Notes: generated by a model from the letters alone, not told the origin. Positions 34,477 to 45,900 are shown, numbered from the stretch's first letter. The stretch: DNA of 64,000 nt from Asparagopsis taxiformis (GCA_030407315.1 JALQPE010000110.1:1-64000); one strand, 5' to 3'. Made by a program: numbers and translations.

Positions 34477-34921
34477 TCTGCATAAAAGTTGAGATTGACA
34501 AGCTAAATGCTGAATGCGATTAGCGTCGTCATCAACAGCGCGTAAATCTCATTGCTCATGGGACGGCGTGATTCACGCCCAGCAGAAGACTTGTTGACAA
34601 CGGAGGTTCAGTACTGATTGTCATACCGAATGAGATCCTTGTATTCACACGTATGATGACGAGTTAACCTAACTTATCTCCTGCAGTCTCGAATGATGTG
34701 ACTGGCCCATGAAACGTGCTGGGCAGCACCCACTCAGATATTTTAGTGTTTCCATCCAATTATGCATCGCCAAGTCATACATGGCAATAATCGAAGCCAA
34801 TCATTTCTGGAGAATATTCTGCAGTCCGCCTCCCCTGCATTCCCGAACCACATGCACATCTAACCGTCATCTCCGCGCGACGGTTGCACACATTTCCTTC
34901 TTCTACCAAACCTACGGCGTT

Positions 34922-35794
34922 ATGGCTTTTTGCTCTCAACCACCCCTCATTCCATCTCGTCCCAACTGCCATCAGCATCGCCGTCCTCGTCCTGCACCCT
35001 CGTCTCACCCAAGATTACCATTCGTCTGCAAGGCGCCAACCCCGCCCCCACCCCGTCTAGCCGAACAGCGCGCGTTATCCAGTCTCAATGAGCTCAACAC
35101 ACGAGCGCGCACCGTCAAATGCCCGTTTTGGCGCCGTCGCTTCGTGGATGCGCTCGATGCCATGCAACATGTCCTCGCATGGGCAATTGTTGTCCGACAT
35201 AAATCACTTTCCCTTCCCATAAGTCTTTCAGTTCCCAATTCGTCTGTACCCTCCCTTATGGATCCTACATCCGATAAGGCTCTTCATCTGCCACTTGAGC
35301 AACGCCTCGAGCTCATCCGAAGCGATTTTGAGAAAAGACAATACTACATCACAGGTAGACTCAGCAAAAACATCTACACAGACGACTGTCTGTTCGATGG
35401 TCCCGATCCTGATGTTCCTGTTGTTGGTCTGGAGAAATATACAGATGCAATGGCGGGATTGTTCGAGCGAAAATCGTCTAGAGTGGATCTACTCGCCATC
35501 CAAATCACGTCGGAAAATACCATTCATGCCGAATGGCGTCTCGAGGGCGCATTAAATCTACCGTGGAAGCCCCCCATAAAACCATACACGGGGCAGACCG
35601 TGTACACTTTCGATGAACGTGGTCTGGTCGTAACGCATGTGGAATCATGGTCTCTGAGCGCATTTGAAGCATTCGTGTCCGTACTGTGGCCTGGATTTGG
35701 CCAACCAGCCGCGCCGCCTGTCGAAGTGCTTTTGGCAAATAGGAAGAGTGCTGCCGATACTGAACATGATTTAGAACATGCAACAACCGAGTAG
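34922..35794 (+). CDS. DUF2358 protein, probably plastid-targeted
   Basis: 290 residues from the ATG at 34922 (gttATGgct). In-frame ATGs at 34709 and 34781 would add up to 71 residues. I prefer 34922 because MAFCSQPPLIPSRPNCHQHR begins a Ser/Pro/Arg-rich, acid-poor stretch like a transit peptide. The C-terminal 170 residues (LEQRLELIRSDFEKRQYYITG, IYTDDCLFDGPDPDVPVVGL, FDERGLVVTHVESWSLSAFE) match the DUF2358 pattern, a small SnoaL-like fold widespread in plants and algae with no assigned reaction. It starts divergently from the DEG-like protease and ends 73 bases from the Tim10-type gene. Confidence 0.7.
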   Translation: MAFCSQPPLIPSRPNCHQHRRPRPAPSSHPRLPFVCKAPTPPPPRLAEQRALSSLNELNTRARTVKCPFWRRRFVDALDAMQHVLAWAIVVRHKSLSLPISLSVPNSSVPSLMDPTSDKALHLPLEQRLELIRSDFEKRQYYITGRLSKNIYTDDCLFDGPDPDVPVVGLEKYTDAMAGLFERKSSRVDLLAIQITSENTIHAEWRLEGALNLPWKPPIKPYTGQTVYTFDERGLVVTHVESWSLSAFEAFVSVLWPGFGQPAAPPVEVLLANRKSAADTEHDLEHATTE

Positions 35795-35867
35795 AAATAG
35801 TTTGTTTATATCAAAGTAGTTTACGAGTAAGTTGCAAATGTTTAAACATTGGCGCTCGACCACGGCT

Positions 35868-36452
35868 CTAATTGGAGGCACCTTGCTGAGCTTGTTGCAT
35901 GATTTCACCAATTTTGTTTGTGGCCTATGAATGTAAAAGTCAGATCATTGATAATACTTTTCTGGCAATTGTCTCTTTCGATCAATTCAAGCGACGTACA
36001 TCGACATATTTCCCAACGCAACGATCCGCGCAAACCTGTTGTACAATTATTGAGACGTTCAGATGCATGTCAGCCCACACTCGTTCAAGTCTTACCAATA
36101 TTTCTATAGGACAAATCATCATACAACTGAGGATTTCATAACGAAGTTAGTGTTTCTGACTTGATCGCACCACAGTCTGAGGCGGCAGACAGGCCTAATA
36201 AAACGTATTGGACTGCATACGTTCACCTGTGTTCAGATCACCATCGTGGAATCTTGCTACGCATTTCTTAAAGCACATTTCGGTCATTCTGTACGGCCAA
36301 TCCCAAATTCATGACAAACAAAGAGTCAGCTTGTAATCACAATCATTGAACAGGGTAAGCTTGCACTTCGTAACCTACTTGTTGAACATATCAGCATAAA
36401 AGCTCATTTCAGCTCTCATCATGTCCATGTTTGCTGGTGGTGCGGCGTTCAT
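35868..36452 (-). CDS. TIM10: Tim10-type small mitochondrial chaperone, five exons including an 8-base microexon
   Basis: Exons on the - strand: 36452-36379, 36288-36221, 36103-36096, 36035-36000, 35924-35868, together 243 bases or 80 residues. All four introns are GT-AG. Exon 1 gives MNAAPPANMDMMRAEMSF and then YADMFN; exon 2 supplies the first CX3C (MCFKKCVARFHDGDLNTGE); exon 4 the second (VCADRCVGKY); exon 5 the end (IGEIMQQAQQ). Twin CX3C with about 16 residues between is the hallmark of the small Tim proteins, which carry membrane proteins across the mitochondrial intermembrane space. The microexon is needed to restore phase and gives a 17-residue spacing, one more than usual, so the exon 2 donor or the microexon may be slightly different from my model. 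Confidence 0.75.
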
Positions 36453-37026
36453 GATGCAGACAGTCGAATCGTTAGGCGTTAGCAGACTTTGAAGATGACC
36501 GCGTCTACTTCGTAAAGATCGACGTGGGCAACAGAAAGGGTACCGATCGGTGGAGTTCCGCGTGAGATTCTGGACACTTGTATGGTATTCATTTGTGATG
36601 ATGTGGTACATATTTTAGTTAAGAAAAAATTACAGAACGGAGTGCCGTTGCTCCATGTGGCTCTGAATCTGGACAGAGAGCCGCGGGCCTGCTGCAATCG
36701 TTCACTTGTGTTCCAAGCAGGACAAGTCTTTTGTATGCTTCAAGACACCATTATTCCTATCACGATTGGGTGATTGTCTCTATATTTGCTTTAAGTTGAG
36801 TTGTTGGTATATTTCTCTACTTGCGGTCGGCGGGCACAATGTGATGTTGTTGATGAGAAGCCTAAATGCGTCCATCGGTCAATCCAACAAGTTATCCCTA
36901 CCTAAACCATATCGCCCCCGAACATCCTCCATTTCTGTTATTGTTGTTCAATTTGATCCACACTACCCTAGTTATACAATATCATCAACACACAGAAATA
37001 ATCAATCTGTGGAACCAAATTCACCC
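36453..37026. other. Intergenic stretch, no gene recognised
   Basis: Upstream side of the Tim10-type gene and downstream side of the secreted-protein gene. Short frames only; I looked for further small spliced exons and found none convincing. Confidence 0.4.
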
Positions 37027-37983
37027 CTAGCCTCTTGAAGGTATTCCAACCGAAGAACGCGGGAGGAAGAACGACATAATTTCAAAGTGATCAACTCCCA
37101 ATGTTCCTTGCGACACACCATGCGTTGTGCGGTCAATATGACCTGCAATCGCAAAAGCAAGACCTGGCACAGGACTTCGAACAAGGAGAGGTCGCCCTTG
37201 TGAATCTAGCTTTTCGAATCCAGTTTCCGGGTCATATTGGCGGAGGAAACCGGAGCCTGAAGGAACATATTTCCCAGTTCGCGGATTTTCAAATTGCCTG
37301 AATTCGGTTCCCTGGATGCCTGGGATATCTTTTTGAAGGCACCCCACTCCTGACGTTAATGGGCCCTCATTCGGGAAAGTTGGGTTAAAATTGAGTCTAA
37401 CTCGGAGTTGAGCCCTCGTGCCGCTGACATATCTAAACTGGTTAGGTTCTTTCCCTAGACCTGATGAAAAGGAAGAAGTAAACGCTGCACAAGGAGAGGC
37501 TGCATTGGCGATCTAAGAAAAGAAACAAAACGTATGATCGGTTAGGACTAAAAATTCTTTGACATTCACTACTGAGAACAGAAAAGAGAAACTTACGTTG
37601 AAGATCGAAGGGTTTTCTGGATTTCCAGGGATTGCCCATACAATCCAAGCTGTGAGTACCAGGTCTGGTCTGGAGAGGCCTTCTAGTACAAAGGTAAGGT
37701 CCATTCCGCCGTCACTCGTCGGAATGATACGTACTGCTCCTCTTGAGTTTGAATTGTCCCCAAATTTTGTTTGATCGAGAAACTCAGGGACACCACATCC
37801 AGTTCCGTCATGCGGAAGAGCAGGAATAGCCCCAATACATGAAGATTGGATAACAATTTGGCCACGGTTACCAGATCGGCCACGACGTCCAGATCGGCCA
37901 CGATAATTCGTAGCTTTGCAGTGAGAGCTGAAGATTGAAAGAAGCAAGAGGCCAAAAAAGACGTCACGAATAACTGAGTTCAT
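37027..37983 (-). CDS. Secreted protein of unknown function, paralogue A (two exons)
   Basis: ATG at 37983 starts MNSVIRDVFFGLLLLSIFSS, a clear signal peptide. Exon 1 37983-37597, an 84-base GT-AG intron, exon 2 37512-37027; 290 residues in total. After the signal comes an Arg/Gly-rich spacer (RGRSGRRGRSGNRG), then a Cys-containing domain (SCIGAIPALPHDGTGCGVPEFL), a block with PDLVLTAWIVWAIPGNPENP, and a C-terminal block GCLQKDIPGIQG, AIAGHIDRTTHG, GVDHFEIM. The same blocks occur in paralogue B at 40418-41311, with the intron at the same place and phase. I do not recognise a named family. Secretion and possible cell-wall or extracellular location are inferred from the signal peptide only. Confidence 0.8.
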
Positions 37984-40417
37984 CGTGTAGTTGGTGTGAC
38001 TTACGAAAAGATTGCTACAAGCCTTTGGGTGTTTATGGTGACCATTAGTAGTTGAGATATTCCATTTTATAGCCAAGATGAGAAGTACCTTAGTGTCGGT
38101 TCTGGGTTTCCGTATGTCTGGTTGTCAAAGTAAGTTGAACAGATTGAAGTTGGAAGTAGGATAAGATGTTCAGAAAATGTTGGATATCAGTACAGATTTG
38201 TTTTGGTAAGGGATGGCATCTCATTATTTTTAGCAGGATACGATAAGATGATTCCATTCTTAGATTCTGCGCCCGAATTGGATGACATCTGCTCACAGCT
38301 GAGGTATCATGTTAGCATTGTTGCTGCCCGACTACATAGGCTTCAGGCTAGAGGTCCACGCTTTCTCAAGAGTTGAACACATTTCATCAATTCAATTTCT
38401 ATCTTCGAACAGAGCGAAGCAATGGGCATTGTTGATTCATCTCCATACGTTCACTGCTTACATACAATAAACATAACGGGAGTATATCAGCCAGTTTCAT
38501 AGAGCTGATATGCAGCTCCACAGATGACTGGTTTTCAAATAACCAAGTATCTAATACAAGGTAGATGTATGTCAAGTTACGGGCGTGTCACTCCGAGTCC
38601 TGTCCCCTTCGTCCGACCTACGAAGCACCACACACCAGGACAACAATTTATCCACCTAAAGTATGCAGCTGAGAGTTGCTGTAATGAAGGCAACATAGAT
38701 TTGAATGCAAGATATAAAGATATCGACTGCTGTAAGGGTAACTGAATGAATTTGCAAGTTGGATGATTCAAGCCTCTGGATACGCTGCTCAAATCTGTTT
38801 CAACTGCTGCTCGATATGTCCTTTTTGACAGAGGTCCGCACGCACAAGTTGCGCATATCTGTAACTCAGCACGACTTCATTGAGAAAAGAGAACTGCGAT
38901 GCAAGAATGATACATTTCAACTACTCTCAGTTCCCCTAGTTGTTTCAACTGTTTGGAGACTTTTCAACATTACGTGTTCCACAGTGAGTTGTCGTTCCGC
39001 CGAGCAGTCTCGATTCCACACTCAATCATCTTCGCAAACTCTGGACAGTGGAAGATTGAAATTTTATTTTATTGGGGCCATGCCAGCAAAGCGTGAGCGC
39101 GCGAATTCAAGTCTGAGATGTAACCATCTTTCAAAGACGGCTGACATTGGCATGCGCGATTCAAGGTGTAACGTTTTTGCGATTTGAACCATGTGGAAGA
39201 GCCAGAACGATTGTGGGCGGTGGGATACTTGCTAGCACTCTGAAACGTTGCAATTCAAAGTGCTTGCTGAAGCGTAGATATGAAATTTACACTGTCGATA
39301 ATGCGTCCCTTCTCACAGTGATGTTGGGATGATTAACGATTGGCGAGCGGCGGCTCAACATTGCAGGCCGCATTCTAATGATGCCTCAGTATATTACAGA
39401 TGTACTGTATGCGCTTTGCGGACGCAAGGCAACGTGTGTTTACTTACCCTTATTTGATGATAGTTGCGCGGTAGGTGCTGGGTTGATGCGAGAAAGGTTC
39501 ACGGAGACAACTATTACGGTTGCTGTTGCCTTGTACCTTGCAATGTCCAGCGCAATCATAGTCTTATTGTTGTGTACGCACACTTGAACTGTACACGGTT
39601 GTCTGATTGTGCCAGCGCTGCAAAAAAGTCATTTAAAGCACGTGAGAAACTGTCGATCTGATCTATCGATACCAGCCATGAATGACAAGATGGTCGATGC
39701 GGAAGCGGGGCAGGGCGGATCACTAGGGCGTTCGCTTCCAGTATTCGTCCAAAGCTCAACCAACAAAATCCCTCCCCGTCAGACATGGGGCGTACACACA
39801 GCCAGTCAATCAGTCCCATTATGATGACTAAGCGAGCGAAAACTATGCCGCTCTACTGCTGCATATATACTGTTTATGTTATCGTGTGTTGATTATTGGC
39901 AAAGAATTGCAGCGATCTATGGAACAGTGATGGCTTGCGCTCCGCAGGACGAATATTGACAAGTTGCTTGAGCGATGTGGAGTACATATATGGCAGAAGG
40001 ATATATTGAAAGTGGGAGAAAGGTATGGGATGGTTCGAATCAAAAGTCTTCGGGTGTAGTATAATGTGCTATTGGGGAAGAAGGTAGCAGTGCAGCACTA
40101 AATGTCGAGCTGGTTTGGGTACGAACAGCGATCTAACTTTAATTGCTAGACGCTAATCTAACAAGTTCTCGTTGACAGCACTTGGATGGCGAGTGTGGTA
40201 GAATGGTCAGAGGTAAGTGCAAGTGGACTCTAGGAATATGGTCAAACGCGAGGAATCGAGAAGCGTATCATACTCGCTTGTTCTGTTGCACTACGCCGGC
40301 ATGGCGCAGTGTGTGCATTGCTGGCTGTTGATCATTCCAACAAAAAAAACTGCATCTGATCTTCTTGTTTCTCTCTTCAACCATTTCATCATAAATTATC
40401 GATAGCACATGACACAA
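37984..40417. other. Intergenic stretch between the two secreted-protein genes
   Basis: About 2.4 kb with only short, unconserved frames on both strands. A tRNA-like look near 40187-40270 (gtggtagaatgg) lacks a T-arm and was not accepted. No repeat shared with the transposon blocks. Confidence 0.4.
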
Positions 40418-41311
40418 CTATCTCGTTGCCTTACCAATGGGCGATTGTGGAAGCCTGAATACCATCACTTCGAAATGATCTACTCCAAAGTTACCTTGTG
40501 CCACTCCATGTGTGGTTCGGTCAATGTGCCCAGCGATAGCTACTGCGAACGCCCCTACAGGACTTCTCACCAGTACCGGGTTTCCATTCTTGTCCAATTT
40601 TTCAAATCCTGTTCGTCTGTCATATCGCCGAAGGTAGGACGACGAAACTGGAGTGAATAGACCGCTTCCTGGAACCGGCCCTTGCCTTAGATTAGTTGCT
40701 TGGATTCCAGGAATGTCCTTCTGAACACAGAAATTGCTCTTCGTCAATGGCCCTTCGTTTGCATGCGTGGGATTGAAGTTTAGACGAACGTATAATCGCG
40801 CGGTCTTGCTGTTGATGTATCGGAATTGGTTTGGTTCCCTATTAAGACCAGAGCTGAATCTAGCCTTAGATGATGTGAGAGGACTTGCGATGCTCGCAAA
40901 CTAGGTCAGAGGACAACGCAATACATGTTAGATGGATGTACAAGCTTCAGTATCATCAATGAATTATGCGCAAACACTTACATCGAAAATCGCTGGATTG
41001 TTAGGGTCACCGGGTGGTACCCATACTAGCCATGCAGTCAGAACGAGGTCTGGTTTGGAAAGATCTCTCAGAACGATATTGAAATTGAGGCCATTGGAGC
41101 CTTGCATGATCTTCAGAACACCCTTCGAATTGGCATTGTCACCAAATTTTTTTCGGTTCACAAAGCCAGGAGCTCCGCATCCAACACCGACAAAAGGAAG
41201 AGGCGGCGGCTGCACATCCAGGCATGATGATTCAATCACTGCTAGAGGCCTTGGTCGGCCTGCACTTGAAGTTGAAAGAATCAACGTAATAAAAGCGAGT
41301 TGGAAAAACAT
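40418..41311 (-). CDS. Secreted protein of unknown function, paralogue B (two exons)
   Basis: ATG at 41311 starts MFFQLAFITLILSTSSAG, a short signal peptide. Exon 1 41311-40982, an 81-base GT-AG intron (GTAAGT donor), exon 2 40900-40418; 270 residues. It shares with paralogue A the Cys-containing GVGCGAPGFVNRKKFGDN region, PDLVLTAWLVWVPPGDPNNP directly before the intron, QKDIPGIQ, DRRTGFEKLDKNGNPVLVRS and AIAGHIDRTTHG. It lacks the Arg/Gly spacer of A. Both genes are on the same strand about 2.4 kb apart, so they look like an old tandem duplication. No function can be assigned. Confidence 0.8.
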
Positions 41312-42394
41312 TTTGAGCTGTGAACCGATGTCGGGGTGGGACGGGTCGGTCCAGCTACCGCGGCTGTCTCATGTTCGGCACCTTGATATAGGTTGGTGGA
41401 TGAACAAAGAACATTTCGAGTCCGCCATGCTCCAAATCTCAAAAACCGAATTACAGTCTGGATGGGTGCAAAAAGGTGGAGCGGTGTTTCTCAATACCCT
41501 CGTACACGATGAAAGACTCATCAACGACGATTGGCGCAAATATAGAATGCCTCCTGTGTCAAAGCTTTTGTTGTTATGTACGTTCCATACGGGGTTGTGC
41601 CATACACACGTATCTTTCAATTCAAAGCATTCGTGCTCTTGCCATTTCCATTGGTTGTCCCGCAACATGTCCATATACCTTCGTTTGTCAAGAAGATCAT
41701 AGAGTCATTCTGCAAGCAACACAACAGTTCGTTTAGCTTACGTCGCCGGTATTACTCATATGTGATAGGCTTCGTCACTCCAATGGCATCCTTGTCTTCA
41801 AACAAGGACTATTGCAGTAGTACAGAACAGTGCACGATTGGATGCTCACGGTCACCCATTAGGCGACAGGGACTAGTCTTTCCTTATCTCATTGAGTTTG
41901 GTGGCGGACAAAATTTCTGATCGTATTATGAACGAGTGCACGTGAGCGAGCGAAACTAGATTGGGCAACGAATATGACGTGTTCAGCAGAAATTTCTCTC
42001 CAGGTATATACCAAAGCAACTATTTGGTTGGATCCAATGTACATTGGAAGCAAACAAAGCACATAGACAGAGAAGGAACGTGCATGATACCATAATAAAA
42101 TCAGGCCCGTTGCGTTTTGTACAGTTTTGCAGATGCAGCGTGTAAGTTGGGCGGTTTAATTTGGCGCTGAGTGTAAAACCAGATACACCACATAGCCGGT
42201 GTGATGTCTGCTGCAGGCATGGTGGCAGTAGATATGCTGTCACACTAAGGACCACATTTATCATGGCTCGTGGCTCCGAGGAGATTATCCGTGGAAATAT
42301 GGACAAGAAAAAATTGAAAACGCCAAGAGTTCGGGGAAAACATCTCCAGCCCTGAATGATGGGAAAAACGATTCCCGAAAAATAGAATGACAAG
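41312..42394. other. Intergenic stretch, no gene recognised
   Basis: Frames such as - 41369-41674 and the larger - 41983-42537 show no domain. The second overlaps the Copia LTR end and is probably non-coding. Confidence 0.45.
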
Positions 42395-42740
42395 TGTTCG
42401 ATTCGGTTTGGCGCAAAACGGTGCGCCCGAATGTAGTGCGAGAGCTCGCGCTGATGGTTGTTGATGGTTATTGATGGTGATGATGGTAGCTGATGAATGT
42501 TGATGCTGATGATTGCTTCGGAGCCGAAGCAAGCCACCCTTTTATTCTAGTTTCTAGCTTCTACTTTCTAAAACAGATACTATCCTAGGTGGCTAGTAAA
42601 TTCAAAATTGTGGGTAGCGTAGTGTTGACGTTTCCGACTGAGTGACAAAAAGATTAGTGTTACGTACATATTGATTCCCATTGTAGCCTACCATTTGTGT
42701 AGATGGAATAGTGTGGGCTACGATGTGTAGCCCACGAACA
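42395..42740 (-). repeat. LTR of a Copia-type retrotransposon (3' LTR)
   Basis: On the - strand, a purine tract AAGAGAGGGAAG directly precedes TGTTCGTGGGCTACAC at 42740. The proposed LTR ends CGAACA at 42395, giving 6-base inverted termini TGTTCG/CGAACA and 346 bp. A TATA-like AATAAAAGG lies inside. The start is well placed by the polypurine tract and the end of coding; the end is inferred only from the inverted termini, as no second LTR is in the window. Confidence 0.55.
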
Positions 42741-43950
42741 CTTCCCTCTCTTGAAGTCCGAAGACAGTTCGACTTTATGCTCGATTACATACTTTTCCAC
42801 GGGATGAGAGATCTTATGAGTTTCAAGAAGATTCTTTAGAGCTTCATTGGATGCAAGTTTAGTCAGGCCATCGGCCGGGTTAAACTTGGATTTGATTAAG
42901 GCAATGTTATTGATCTCTTTTTCGTTGTAGACTTGACGTGCAGCTGCAATGTCTATCATTAGCCTTTTTTCCGTAGTGTATTTAGATCTTGCAATTACGT
43001 CGAAGAGAGCCTTAGAATCAGTTAACATCAGGATAGGAATAGTTTTGTTTAAAACTTTCTCAGGATCAAACTTGATGGCGTATGCGGCGTCAAATGCGTC
43101 AGCAAAGGCAAATGATTCACCTGCCATAGAAGACCTGGCAATGCGTCTGGATTTGTGTAAGGAGTACCTCAGAATATCGCAATTGATCATGGAATCTGGG
43201 AGTAATATGATGAACCTAATTTGGGACGAGTTGTCCTCGTTTTTAGGGAAAAATGCATCAGAGTACGTTATAATGCGCAATGACTCTTGATCAAGTTTTG
43301 GAAAGCGAAGAGAACGGGATTTTGTTTTCTTCAAGTGTTTTATCATGCAGTTGATGTCACGTATATGAATTGAATGAAATGTATTCGAGGTGGTAGCGGA
43401 AGATCTGGAAACAGCGAAAGCTATTGTAGTGAAATGGATTGGTCGATTCAACAACTTTGTCTGCCGTCAAGCGTACTCGATGTTGAAAAGGAGATAGAGA
43501 GCAGAGTCGGATACAGCGCTCGCAAGGTTCAAAATCTCCCCCTCTTTTTTTTCTCGATCGCCACTTGCGCAGCTTAAGTGGTTTTTTGTTTGACCACTGC
43601 ATCTTGCCGGAGAAGCCGAATACCTGCGTTAAGAATTGATAGCAGACGCCACTCCCGCGATATGCGTACATCTCCGACACCGGCTCATATAACGATAATA
43701 AGGAGCGCTGTCGTCTCGTACGATCATACTCAAAGACTCGGAACGAGTCCCTTACCAGTTCTTCGCTGGCTGAAATTTCGAAGCAGCGACGAGAACAGCA
43801 TTGTACCCTGTGCAATTCTCCATCTTCGAACTTTTTCGCTATAATTTTTTCCCTTTTCAGATTTATCTTCCTGATAGAGGACACCTTTCCTTTCATCGCG
43901 AAAGACAGTCGGTCTATTTTGGATCCTGATGATTCGGTCATTGTTGATGG
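42741..43950 (-). pseudogene. Copia-type polyprotein remnant (end of reverse transcriptase and RNase H)
   Basis: The - strand frame 43454-42741 reads IAFAVSRSSATTSNTFHS, the junction after the reverse transcriptase TRPDIAFAV-type motif. It then shows an RNase H domain with IITYSDAFFP, a KSRRIARSSMAGESFAFADAF block (the SSAEAEY position) and LMLTDSKALFDVI. From 43454 to about 43950 coding of the same element appears in another frame, with breaks. No integrase, protease or gag is visible, so the element is 5'-truncated. The RNase H assignment is based on these motifs. Confidence 0.65.
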
Positions 43951-44022
43951 AGGTGGTATGGGGCGAAAGTGTCGGGGAGTTGCAGCACATATCCTGATTT
44001 ATAGCAGAACGGGAACCAGTTT

Positions 44023-44447
44023 TGTAGTATACGTGGCCAATTCGAAAAATGACAAATATTTACGATTTCCGCGGACCCGAGCGATACCAGCAATGCACGA
44101 ACATTGCTGGCGCGTGCGCGCGCGCATTCGGCACACGTGTGCAGCAAACGAACTGGCACGCGGCCAATGGACCAACGGGTCCACACGCGCGACCCACAAG
44201 GTCCTTTCCCATTCGGGGACGTTACGAACAGTGATTACACTGTAATGCGATGCCATCGTGGCTAAATAGGTATTGGCATCGTGCCGGGAGGGAAAGGGGA
44301 CAAGCACAAGAACGAGCAACGGCTCTAGTTTACGACTGACTTCTACGTTTACGTTTTACGTTTCCGCCTAACGAGGCTGCGTTTCTGTCGAGCCGCGCAC
44401 TCCCTACCCATCGCCACACGTGAGGCTGATCGCGTGTCGTGCCTACG
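44023..44447 (+). repeat. LTR-like repeat, copy B
   Basis: Near copy of 19754-20194 in the same orientation. It begins TGTAGTATACGTGGCC, keeps the TATA-like ctaaatagg, and ends CTACG where copy A has CTACA. The sequences before the two copies are unrelated; after them about 14 bases are shared. Confidence 0.65.
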
Positions 44448-45053
44448 GGTTTGGTCGAGAGTGTCGTACCGCCTGACGGTCCTCGCTGATCGAGCCGTGT
44501 CGCTTCCCCATTGGGTACCCACTTACGGGATGTGCCAATCAGAAGGCACCAGCCAACTGGCGTGTTTCCTATACTTAGGACCAGCTAAGGCTGACAAATA
44601 ACCCCACCCGGGCCTATCGGCCCCGGCCAAGACCCCACAAGGGGCAAATTTTAACTTAGGCTGACCAGCCATACATTACAATGTAAGCCTATTGGCAATG
44701 ACCTCGCGGGTAGGCGAGCGCCAGTAATTGGGTTCTGATTGGTCACTAACTGGATATTTATTCCTAACCACTAACCCTAGCTTACAGTAGACTTAGTATA
44801 AAACTGCCACTGGAATAGCCAGTAGGCACGGTTTCTAGAGTAACGTAAACTCAAGTGGAATTACGACCCACAGGAACAGTGTTCGCATACCTATTGTTCA
44901 ACCCCTCTCCGGGAAAACCTTAGGGTTAGCCAACAGCTCGACGGATTACGTCATCTTGCTCCATTAATACGCATCTCGCGTGAGCGCTATAATCGCACAA
45001 CCCCCTCCGGGTAGCGATCCCTTCTCTCTCACGAGACTACCCGCCGGGTACGT
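44448..45053. other. Non-coding stretch between LTR-like repeat and transposon end
   Basis: No ORF. Contains a TATA-like agtataaaactgcc near 44794 and CCAATCAG-type sequence near 44534, so it could be part of another LTR. I found no second copy in the window to support that. Confidence 0.35.
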
Positions 45054-45083
45054 CTGTGTTTTCGGAAGTGGACGCGGACGTCC
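45054..45083 (+). repeat. Terminal inverted repeat, 5' end of transposon copy 2
   Basis: Starts CTGTGTTTTCGGAAGTGG and ends GGACGTCC. It matches 28 of 30 positions of the inverted ends at 13840 and 19477. Confidence 0.8.
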
Positions 45084-45175
45084 AGTCTCTCTAGTACGGG
45101 TCCTAGTCGGCCCCGAGATTTACTAGAACAAATGAACGTCCGCGTCCAAAAAAAAATAAAAATTTTTTGGATGCG

Positions 45176-45655
45176 GACGTCCACTTTCTCTAGTACATAT
45201 GGCGGAATACTAGGGCCCGACATCCACTTTCTCTAGTACATATGGCGGAATACTAGGACCCGACATCCACTTTCTCTAGTACGTTTGGCGGAATACTAGG
45301 ACCCGACATCCACTTTCTCTAGTACATATGGCGGAATACTAGGACCCGACATCCACTTTCTCTAGTACATATGGCGGAATACTAGGGCCCGACATCCACT
45401 TTCTCTAGTACATATGGCGGAATACTAGGACCCGACATCCACTTTCTCTAGTACATATGGCGGAATACTAGGACCCGACATCCACTTTCTCTAGTACATA
45501 TGGCGGAATACTAGGACCCGACATCCACTTTCTCTAGTACATATGGCGGAATACTAGGACCCGACATCCACTTTCTCTAGTACATATGGCGGAATACTAG
45601 GACCCGACATCCACTTTCTCTAGTACATATGGCGGAATACTAGGACCCGACATCC
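45176..45655 (+). repeat. 43-bp tandem array, 11 full units plus a partial unit
   Basis: Unit starts gacatccactttctctagta and ends aatactaggaccc; units are identical except for a few bases (gacgt in the first, tacgtttgg in the third, gggccc in two). Each unit holds the inverted pair CTAGTA...TACTAG around CATATGGCGGAA. It lies about 120 bases inside the terminal repeat, where transposase-binding subterminal repeats are expected. Confidence 0.95.
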
Positions 45656-45780
45656 AGTATACAATATATCAGCGAAAACCGGGAGGGAAGAAATTACAGC
45701 GGATGGTAAATTCAGGGCCCATATCGGACCGTATTTTATTCTCTCATTTAGGAAACTGCTCGTATACAATACGTCTCTCT

Positions 45781-45900
45781 AGAATAGGGAATACATATCT
45801 GGTCAGAATAGGAAATAAATACCCGGTTAGAATAGGAAATAAATACCCGGTTAGAATAGGAAATACGTATCCAGCCAGAATACAAAATACCTGTCAGCAT
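45781..45900 (+). repeat. 24-bp tandem repeat, five imperfect units
   Basis: Units begin agaatag and continue gaaataaatacccggtt with variation. In one frame they read RIGNKYPV, but that frame has no gene context. A related cagaataggg occurs, inverted, near 13290 and 18930 in the 3' terminal segments. Confidence 0.85.

Noticed and set aside
40187..40270. tRNA-like stretch with gtggtagaatgg
   Set aside because: No T-arm (no GGTTCGAAT-like loop) and no matching acceptor stem.
41983..42537. 184-residue - strand frame with hydrophobic segments
   Set aside because: It crosses the proposed Copia LTR end and has no signal peptide or domain pattern.
45176..45655. CRISPR-like regular array
   Set aside because: Units are contiguous with no variable spacers and the context is eukaryotic; it is a simple tandem repeat.
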